64,000 nt of DNA from Phytophthora colocasiae (Eukaryota; Oomycota; Peronosporomycetes; Peronosporales; Peronosporaceae): assembly GCA_018806915.1 (NCBI GenBank), contig JAGKQI010000100.1:2232001-2296000 (forward strand), given 5' to 3'. The translations under genes were made by a program, and so were the position numbers. The notes under the pieces are model-generated. The model had not been told where the DNA came from. It worked only from the letters and a program-made list of their open reading frames with translations, and did no database searches. Within the stretch, counting starts at the first letter, position 1; every line of letters begins with the position of its first letter. Of the stretch, positions 56,283-64,000 are shown one piece after another.

Positions 56283-57011
56283 TGTAACGGGGTTACACGT
56301 ACAAGTGGTAGTACCACTTGTAACTCTAACAGTTAGGATAACTGTTAGAGGTTGGAAATGGGCCTCAGACCTTGGTGTGCTGTACACACCAATGGCTGAG
56401 CGAACCACATTATTATATGGTTCGTGTGCATTTGTGCATATTATTGGTAGAAAGTAACGGATTTCTACCAATCACTGAGCAGAGTTTCTGCCAACCACAC
56501 GTTGGCAGACCCTTTAGAAATAGATAACAAACAGTTTTAGGAGGTCCATAATTGGCTTATGCCAAATTCAATAACAGTTCTCATTTTACGGTATTTTGCA
56601 GTTTAATTTAGTTATATTTGATTTAGTTATACTTATTTAAATAAGTATACTTAAATTAAGTCTATTCTAATTGCACGCTTCCTCATACAGACTGTGGCGT
56701 CTTAGAGAGCCACCATACACATTATAACCTGCAAATCCATATATTTATAATGTTTTAGAAACGCGACGTGACGGTGCGAACCTGCGACGTGGCGCGACTA
56801 ACCCATACAAAAGTCCAGTAAAGTCGAATTCAAAAAGAGGCGGGAAGACCACACTCTATCAGCAATGCAGCTGTGCGACCTTTTTTTGAAATCCTATGAG
56901 ATCGCAAACCCCGTCAAACATGAATATATCAGGTGGCTCTCTAAGACGCCACAGTCTGTATACGTAAGCGCAGGTGTACGCCACCTAATAGGTCTAGGTA
57001 GACCCATTACA
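56283..57011 (+). repeat. Family A 5' LTR (copy 2), with internal MITE
   Basis: 729 bp, TGTAACGGGG to CCCATTACA. Without the 271-bp MITE and its 2-bp duplication it is 456 bp, like the other A LTRs. It is built of perfect hairpins: TGTAAC/GTTACA at the end, TACAAGTGGT/ACCACTTGTA (56300-56322), CTCTAACAGTTA/TAACTGTTAGAG (56324-56350). Confidence 0.92.
56688..56958 (+). mobile_element. MITE, 271 bp, 27-bp perfect TIRs, TA target duplication
   Basis: Perfect 27-bp inverted repeats at 56688-56714 (CAGACTGTGGCG...) and 56932-56958 (...CGCCACAGTCTG). TA lies on both sides (56686-56687 and 56959-56960). The empty site CCTCATATACGTAAG is seen (reverse complement) in the A LTR at 26553-27002. No ORF of note inside. 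The TA duplication points to the Tc1/mariner/pogo group. Confidence 0.93.
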
Positions 57012-57060
57012 CCTGGTAGCACTTTGTAGTCTGTCCCACGACCGACTGCTGTTCGTTCGT
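57012..57060 (+). promoter_or_regulatory. Leader of family A with hairpin over the gag start codon
   Basis: 49 nt between LTR and gag. TGGTAGCACTTTGTAGTC, two bases after the LTR, is the only TGG-starting candidate for a primer binding site, but no matching tRNA is recognised. The gag ATG at 57061 lies inside a perfect hairpin CGTTCGTATG (57054-57063)/CATACGAACG (57068-57077), present in all array copies too. Confidence 0.55.
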
Positions 57061-58041
57061 ATGGAGTCATACGAACGCGGGGTAGAGAACTCCCCAATGG
57101 ATGAGGGATCCGCTGGGACCCCTCAAATGTCCGTGACGCGCAAGGACTGCGCCCACCTGTCTGATCCAGAGTGGGAAGCTCTCCAAAGACTTTCACAAGT
57201 CATTGGAGAGGCAGCGGTAGCTACGATGCTTCGTTCGCTATCGCCGACAGAGCAACACGGTGTTGCTCTGGGGTACATAGTTAAGGAGCAACGAGATGTT
57301 GCTGCCTCGGTGGCTTCCCCTAAGCCACGCGTGGAGTCGTTGAAACTCCACGTGAGTACCTACACGGGGAAGGAGGACGAGACCCTCCTTCGGTGGCTTG
57401 TCGAACTCGACACAGCCGTTGCGGCTCGGCGTATCGTCGATCCGATGTCGAAGGTCGCGTTCGCCATGTCATGTCTTGGCGGACGTGCGAGGAGTTGGGC
57501 CTATGGGACTCTCGGATCCTACGTGCTTCAGCACGTACGAGGTGTTCAAAGCGGAGCTCAAGCTTGCGTTTGAGCCCCCAAAGAACGAGTTCAGATCGAG
57601 AGCGGAGTTTCTCGATCTGCAGCAGGGCAAGGATGATGTTCACACCTTTGCCCAGCGTGCTTGATACTTGGTATCGAACATAGTGGCCAACCCGATCGAC
57701 GAGGCGACCAAGGTCGTCACGTTCATGAAGGGACTAAGAGATGGTCCCGTCAAACATATCTCTTCCGAGAGTATCCGAATACTCTCGAGGAGGCGATCAG
57801 CCTTGCAATGCAAGAGGGGTTTAGCCGGCGTCAAGCTAAACTCCATGCGAACGCGCCGAAGCCGGCGCGTCCTGTTGTGAAGACGGGAGGTCCGGAACCT
57901 ATGGACCTCTCGAGTGCTACGACTGCTGGTCAACAGCAGCGTAGATACGGCAAGGTTCGATGTTACAAGTGTAGTAACATCGGTCACTATTCACACGAGT
58001 GCACAGCGGGTGGGCGTTCAAAAAACGCCAAGGACCAGTAG
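57061..58041 (+). pseudogene. gag: Family A gag (copy 2), broken
   Basis: ATG at 57061 (MESYERGVENSPMDEGSAGT). N-terminal region, then a capsid-like part (VESLKLHVSTYTGKEDETLL, VAFAMSCLGGRARSWAYG). Frame change near 57505, TGA at 57662-57664 where copy 3 has CGA, another shift near 57755. Zinc knuckle CYKCSNIGHYSHEC near 57960-58003. Stop TAG at 58039-58041 inside the frameshift hairpin. Full-length gag would be about 325 residues. Confidence 0.87.
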
Positions 58042-58061
58042 GCGCGGGGCGTCCTACTGGT
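58020..58061 (+). promoter_or_regulatory. -1 frameshift signal, gag-pol (A copy 2)
   Basis: AAAAAAC at 58020-58026 (TCA AAA AAC), 7-nt spacer, hairpin ACCAGTAGG (58034-58042)/CCTACTGGT (58053-58061) with loop CGCGGGGCGT. Pol continues in -1 as RQGPVGAGRPTG. Confidence 0.87.
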
Positions 58062-61000
58062 GATGCAGTCTCGCGTGTCGAGCTTGGACACACGACGATG
58101 AGGACTGCTGCCCCCAGCGAGAAGGTTTCTCGCTGTAAGCTGCAAGATGACAAGCCAAACCTTGTCATCCTGAACGTGATGTCGAAGAGAGTGAACTATC
58201 TTCGTGCCCTAGTGGACTCGGGCGCGTCGAACAACTTTGTTCGACAGGGAAGTCTTCGAAGGCTTGACTTCGAAGAGGCCGACACGCCTCGCGGCGTGTT
58301 GGAGGTGCGGTTGGCAACAGGTGCCACCGTGAGGACTGAGAAGCGCGTAGTCCGTGTGCGCTTCTCTTACAAACGAAGGACGTTTGTAGAAGATCTTATC
58401 GTCTTGGATCTAGACGATAAGTTCAACTTGGTATTAGGCATGCCGTGGCTTGCACGGCATGACCCGGTGATCAACTGGAAGAAGCGTACGCTCGTACGCT
58501 TCAATAACACATGCGCGACAGAGAGCGATGGCCCTGTCAGTGCTGCACATGCACCAGGCGGTGCATGTGAATCCCCAGTTGAGGCAGCAGCGGCCGCCGC
58601 TGCCTCCGATCGCCGCCGGCGACCATCAACGACTCCGAGAGTCGTTGGGAGAAAATGTGTGTCGACTCAGAAATCTGAGCCGAAGGGTCGCGGTCACATG
58701 AGTGATGGTCAGGTGAATGTGAATCACCTGACGCGTAAACATCTGAATGATGTTTGTCACATGAGTGATGGTCAGGTGAATCGCATTCACCTGAGAGAAG
58801 GTAAAATACCGGTATTACCGGTATCCTTGGAGGTACTTCAAGCCTCCAAGGGTCGCGCCGACGACGTCGCGTCAACTCTGGGAGTTGACGAAGCAAATAA
58901 TATTCGGGGAACCGAAAGGCGTGCGTCAGCTCTGGGAGCTGACGCCACTGGCGCGTCGCTGCTAGTTCTGGGAACTAGCGATCGTGCATCAGCTCCGGGA
59001 GCTGATGATGCGTGTACAAGCGAACGTTCGCTGCTAGTTCCGGGAACTAGCGATCGTGCGTCAGCTCTGGGAGCTGACGATATGTGTACAAGCGAACACT
59101 CGCTAGCGCAGGAAGCTAGCGAGAGCACGTCGACTCCGCGAGTCGACGATGCGGTTGCTTCATCCACTCCGGGAGCGGATGGAGGCGCAGCGGTTCAGGG
59201 AACCGACTGCGCGGCAGGAGGTGCTGGCGGTTGCAAACGCCCAGCACCCGAACAACCTGCGTGCTCACGTGCAGCAGCGCTGCACGCGATGAACGGTACT
59301 CAAGCCGGGCTTGATAGTGCGAGTCAGCGGAAGGAATCCGCTGACGATTGCGATAACGTCCCGTCCAAGGTGCGATGCCTTGGACGTGGAGCACCTGGAG
59401 CCGGGCTCCATGGTAGACCTTCGCGGCGCAAGCTCAGGGAGCTGCGCGAGTCTCAGTCCGGGACTGAGACGGGTGTATCTGCAGTGTAGACACCGAGTGT
59501 CGAGACGTTGAACGTCTTGACACGTACTGGTACTGGGTTACAGTACCAGAGGATGCGGTTGGAGAATCCGCCGGCGAGTGCGTCGGCGTTGACCGCACTT
59601 CCAATGATGAGTTGGAAGCGCTTCGCGCGGGACTTGTACGATGGACGCATCGAACAAATTTGCATTCTCTCGGATATCGAGAGAGTGGATCGCGAGGCCG
59701 AAGAGCTGAAGCAGCTCGTCGTCGATGGGATCACTGAGGGTGATGACTCCCTCAGTGCGAAGACCAAGAAGCAACGCTTCGAGGAGCAGATTTGGGACTC
59801 GTTGAAGTCGAGTCCCTATTACGAGATTCTGCGGGAGTACAAGGATGTACTCCCGGACGAGATTCCTTCGGAGCTTCCGAAGGACAAGGGCGTACAGCAC
59901 GAGATTGATCTTGTGCCAGGCACGAAGTACTGTGTTACACGGCAGTGGCCACTGCCGCGTGAACAAGTTCAAGCGAACGACGACTTCTTTGAAAGTCGTC
60001 GCCTTGCAGGTCAAGTGCGGGAATCAAAGTCCCCGCACAGTGCCCCAACGTTCTGTCTCAAGAAACCACAGGGCGGCTGGCGCATCGTTCATGCGTACAA
60101 CAAGTTGAACGATGCGACGATACCGGCACAGACGCCGATACCGCGAAAAGATGTTATCATCGATTCGATGGCCTTGAGCACTATCTTCAGTGCTCTAGAT
60201 CTGCGTGATGGATTCTATCAGATCCTCATGCGTGAGAGGGACATCCCTCTCACAGCGGTAAGCACTCCAAGTGGTATGCTTTGGGAGTGGCTTGTAATGA
60301 CACAGGGGCTTAAGAACGCCCCTGCAACGTTCAATAGATGCGTGACACATCTATTGCGCTCGGTGCGCGACTTCGCACCGAGTTACTTCGACGACGTGTT
60401 CGTCCACAGCCGGGCTGTGAACGGGAAGACGGACATTGAGATGCACAAGGTGCATCTCCGGAAGCTGCTAGAGCTTATGAAGAAACAAACGCTCTATGCG
60501 AACCTGAAGAAGTGTATCTTCGGGGCGAGCGAGATACCGTGCTGGGGTGTCTCGTGGGGAAAGACGGCGTGCGCCCTGACCCAGAGAAGGTCAGAGTGAT
60601 CAATGAATGGCCCACGCCATCCAATGTAAAGGAACTGAGGCAGTTCCTTGGGCTTGCCACGTACTTGTGCAAGTACGTGGAGAACTATGCGGGCAAGATT
60701 CGCCCGTTGTCACAGCTTCTCAAGAAAGTAGCTGAGTGGATTTGGACGACCGAGTGCGAGGATGCATTCGGTGCAGTCAAGCAGGGCTTGACTGAAGCGC
60801 CGATCTTGGCCGTGGCGGACCAAGATCGCCCATTCCACGTAGTGTGCGATGCATCCGACTTTGCAATCGGATGTGCATTGATGCAACACGATCACGAAGG
60901 GCGTGATCGTGTAGTCTACTATCAATCGCGTCAGCTGAAGCCAGCTGAGCGTAACTATCCCGTACATGATAAGGAGCTCCTTGCCATGAAGTATGCACTC

Positions 61001-63237
61001 GCAAAGTTCCGAGTGTATCTACTTGGGAGTAGACCGTTCGTGGTCTATACAGACCACGCATCATTGCGTACGGCGATTAAGTCGCCGCACATCTCGCAAC
61101 GTTGCCGAGATGGTTGTCCTTCTTCGCGGAGTACAACTTCCGGGTGGAGTACAAACCCGAAAGACTCAATGTAGTGGCCGACGCGTTATCGCGTCGACCT
61201 GACTATGCGGAGACGGTCGACGCCAACGCAGTTGGCGTCGTGAGGACAAGTGTGCCGTCGTCAACGTTGATTGACGACGTGAAGAACGCGTATGCAAGGG
61301 ATACAGACGCGAAGGGGCTGCTGGAGTTCCTCGCAGCACCTTCCGACGTGGCACGTCGGAAGCTAACCCCTCATCTTCGAGATCGTGTACACCGCTATCG
61401 TGTACACGAAGGCCTACTGTTATACAGTGCAGTAGACGACAATGCGGATCGCATTGTCGTTCCGAATGATCATGACCTCCGGTTGAGGATCATGTTCGAG
61501 TATCACGATGCCCCCACGGCAGGGCATCCGGGTCGTGAGAAGACATACACTCTTCTCACGCGTGATTTCTACTGGCACCACCAGTACAAGTGGGTGCGCA
61601 AGTACGTACGTGCTTGCGAGGTTTGTCAACGCGTGAAGCCTGCGCATTTCTCGCAGGCTCCTCTTCAATCACTACCGACTCCGTCGGAGTGCTGGCAGTC
61701 CATGTCCATGGACTTTGTCTTCGGTCTTCCGCCTGACAGCAAGCGGAGGACGGGCATCGTTGTCTTTGTGGACCGATTCAGCAAGATGGTTCATCTTGCT
61801 GCCGTCCCGGCTACTGTTACAGCCGCGCAGACTGCGCGACTGTTTGTTGACATGGTGTTCAAACACTATGGCATGCCGCTCGACATTGTGTCGGACCGTG
61901 ATCCACGCTTCACAGCGCGGTTCTGGCAAGAAGTGCTTACACTTCTTGGTTCACAGCTATCAATGTCGACTGCGGATCATCCGCAGACGGACGGACAGAC
62001 CGAACGTGTCAACCGTGTATTGGGTGACACGTTGAAGAGCTACGCTCACTCGTTCCCGCATTGGAGCGAGTGCTTGCCGATGGCAGAGTTTGCCATCAAC
62101 AACTCGGTGCATGCCTCGACAGGGCATACACCGTTCTACGTGAACGCCATGAGGCATCCACGATTGCCGAGCATGCTCGGCGGGGTAGCTTCCTCCTTAA
62201 GTGGGGGAGGATCTACGGTTGCGTCCGAACAACCGCAGAATGCAACTGATAGCAGCACACTATCAGCTGCGGTGACGCGTGCGACGTCTCGTTCGAGCAG
62301 GAACGAGCGCGCGATGTCTGTGCCGGGCACAGACATGAGAGATGATAGCGAGCAGGCAGGGCCTGCTGCTGACAAGGGCGACAAGCTGAAAGGATTCAGC
62401 TCGGGTGCGCTAGACTTTGTCCAGCGAAGACAAGCCGTCATACGGTTTGTCCAGGATGCTATCGCAGCTTCTGTCGATCGACAGAAGCTGAACGCTGATA
62501 CTGTTGGTAGAGGCAACACAAATGAATTCGAAAAGGGTTCATTAGTTTTGTTAGCTACACAAAACCTACCTAGACATGCAGTGTCTGACTTTGGAGCAAG
62601 CAAGCTTGCTCCAAGATTCATTGGGCCGTTCAAAGTACTTGAACGGCACGGCAACGCGTACCGGCTGGACATACCGTCCAGCATGAGGCTCCACCCGACC
62701 TTCTACGTCGGGCGGTTGAAGCCGTACGTGCAGCACGGACTACCTAGGGTTGGTAGTCCGACTGAGCAGTGCGAGAGGCCTGGAAGGCCTTCTCGAGACC
62801 GTCGACACGGTCGATCAACCGGCTCACTCTCGTCCCAAGACCGGACGAGAGGTTCGAGACAGTCTGAGCTGCCTCGCAGACCTCAGCACGGAGGACTCGA
62901 ACCTCCTGCTTCAGAGCCGCTATCTCAGCGCTCTGTGTCTGCTCCAGCGCAGCAACTCGATCGTGCAGGGCACGATCGTCATGGTCATAGCGTTGACCAT
63001 GCGGAGGGAGTGTTCCCACCCCCTCCGCCGCCGTTGCGCGACGCGCGTGGAGCGATCCGCTGGATTGTTGAGCGGATCGTGGCTCATAAGAGAACGAACT
63101 CTCAAGGGGTTCGTTTTCGTATTCGTTGGAGAGGATTTCCTCCCCAGCGAGATACATGAGAGCCGCGGAACGTCCTGATGGAGGACGTTCCGGAAATGGT
63201 GAGGGCGTACGAAGCCCACCATAACTTGCAGGGGTAA
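58027..63237 (+). pseudogene. pol: Family A pol with chromodomain (copy 2)
   Basis: Protease LVDSGASNNFVRQGSL with Asp codon at 58215. A ~330-residue linker made of hairpin-encoded words (ASALGAD, LLVPGTSDR) to ~59480. RT ~59800-60500 with YFDD at ~60383. RNase H CDASDFAIGCALMQHD at ~60846. Integrase zinc finger HHQYKWVRKYVRACEVCQRV (~61576-61635), core SMDFVFG (~61702), SDRDPRF (~61890), QTDGQTERVNRV (~61984). Long tail with QDRTRGSRQSELPRRPQH, then chromodomain RWIVERIVAHKRTNSQGVRF...RIRWRGFPPQRDT, TGA at 63157-63159 for the expected Trp, EPRNVLMEDVPEM, and TAA at 63235-63237. Other breaks: TAG near 59487, lost C near 60540, frame change near 61103. The last 494 nt overlap the antisense ORF. 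Confidence 0.9.
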
Positions 63238-64000
63238 GCCCTGCACGAGGAGTGCTGCGGTTAGCCACAGCACTCGGAGCCTCGCGTGGCACAATACGAC
63301 GGATCTCCTTGATGTGATCGGGTACACGGACGACCGTGTACCCCAGGAGATCACTTTCGGTGAGACGTGTTGCCATGGGTTGGCAACACGGGCAGGGTGT
63401 GCCAAAGGGAACGGCACATGGAATCCCCGCTTCCATGGACTGATCATGGAGACGTTCGCACTTACCACGCGTAGTGTAAGTAGCGATCGCGAGCCGCAGC
63501 AACGCGCTCGCGATACGCCTTCGGGTCTTTGTTGAAGTTATCAACAAAGGCATTCCACGACTGACAAAGTGCCTGCCACTCTGGCACTTTGCTCTTGCGC
63601 GAAGTTTTCTTCGCTGCATAGTATCGGAGCTCGTGGAAGAGCCCGATATAGTAGTCGCGTCTTTGAGTCTCGGACTCAAAGACAACCTTAGCGGCGACGT
63701 CGTCGTCGTTGATACTGTTGCATAGTATCGGGTTCGGTGGTGAACTAGCACCGAACCGATCATGGATCTCTGCCTCAGTAGGCATCCATGGTGTGCGCAC
63801 TGGCGGATCAGTGCGCGGGGCAGTGAGCGCCCTCGACATGGGGGACGCTTCATCATCACTGCGCGGACGCTTCGAGCTTGAAGCGTCCGAGGTCTCATCA
63901 CGAGGTCGTCGAGATCCCACGGGTGGGTCTGACGTGTCTTCAGACGAAGACACAGCCTTGACATCAACCTCCCCCTCCTCGACATCCTCCTCGTAGTCGA
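62744..64000 (-). pseudogene. Family A antisense accessory ORF (copy 2), 5' end outside window
   Basis: Minus strand, stop TAG at 62746-62744 after SDYQP. C-terminal coiled coil (VAALEQTQSAEIAALKQEV, LSSGLGTRVSRLIDRVDGLE) is followed upstream by PSPFPERPPSGRSAALMYLA, the cysteine cluster CAVPFGTPCPCC and the conserved WMPTEAEIHDRFGASSPP and SETQRRDYYIGLFHELRYYA segments. Small deletions near 63475-63490 (YYTYTTRGK changed) and near 63720 and 63950 split the frame. Two copies agree in frame over ~350 residues with mostly synonymous or small changes, which supports a real protein. It is tail-to-tail with pol and overlaps the chromodomain coding sequence. Confidence 0.72.

Larger units (their letters stand above)
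56283..64000 (+). mobile_element. Family A Ty3/Gypsy retrotransposon, copy 2 (5' end to antisense ORF; runs off window)
   Basis: Plus-strand element inserted in the pogo-like transposase. 5' LTR with MITE, leader, gag, frameshift signal, pol with chromodomain, then the antisense ORF on the minus strand up to the window end. The 3' LTR lies outside. This is the only copy showing gag start, chromodomain and antisense-ORF C-terminus together. Confidence 0.92.

Noticed and set aside
1..64000. Host genes, tRNA, rRNA, origins or bacterial features
   Set aside because: Every stretch examined is assignable to, or bounded by, transposable-element sequence. No cloverleaf or rRNA-like segment was recognised by eye.

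Overview
The window is a nest of LTR retrotransposons. I see no host gene, rRNA or tRNA. The Ty3/Gypsy families with chromodomains, the short 50-70 bp introns in a broken pogo-like transposase, and LTRs of the TGTAACGGGGTTACA type suggest a repeat-rich oomycete such as Phytophthora. That assignment is inference. Three element families are present. Family A has ~455 bp LTRs (TGTAAC...GTTACA), gag and pol linked by a -1 frameshift, a chromodomain, and an extra ORF on the opposite strand. Family B has ~1.2-1.4 kb LTRs (TGTGGT...ACCACA), gag and pol linked by a -1 frameshift, two RNase H domains, a chromodomain, and a very long coiled-coil ORF on the opposite strand. Family C is an older relative of A.

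Layout. 1-12447: tandem array of ~3.9 kb units that share B LTRs. Each unit holds only a B LTR, a fragment of an A element (LTR plus start of gag) and the B antisense ORF; B gag and pol are gone. 12448-12662: inverted scrap of B gag. 12663-36139: A copy 3 (+), interrupted at 18197-36007 by B copy 1 (+), which carries a 5'-truncated A copy 1 (26553-33594, -). 36140-55095: family C (+), interrupted at 38790-52728 by the complete B copy 2, which has nearly identical LTRs and a 4-bp target duplication inside the C reverse transcriptase. 55096-56282: intron-containing pogo-like transposase pseudogene. 56283-64000: A copy 2 (+), which runs off the window and has a 271-bp MITE in its 5' LTR.

How the parts work. 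Gag proteins carry zinc knuckles and package the RNA. Pol (protease, RT, RNase H, integrase, chromodomain) is expressed by -1 ribosomal frameshifting at AAAAAAC (A and C) or GTTAAAC (B), each followed by a stable hairpin. In both A and B an additional ORF begins about 100 nt inside the 3' LTR and runs antisense to gag-pol. In A it overlaps the chromodomain end of pol by about 494 nt, so both strands appear coding there.

Three patterns stand out beyond ordinary annotation: the antisense accessory ORFs of two different families, an almost continuous tiling of family A (and partly C) with perfect short hairpins that spans LTR, sense ORFs and antisense ORF, and a strong excess of GATC in family B. 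Nearly every ORF has breaks. Many are single-base indels in homopolymer runs, so some may be assembly errors rather than real mutations.
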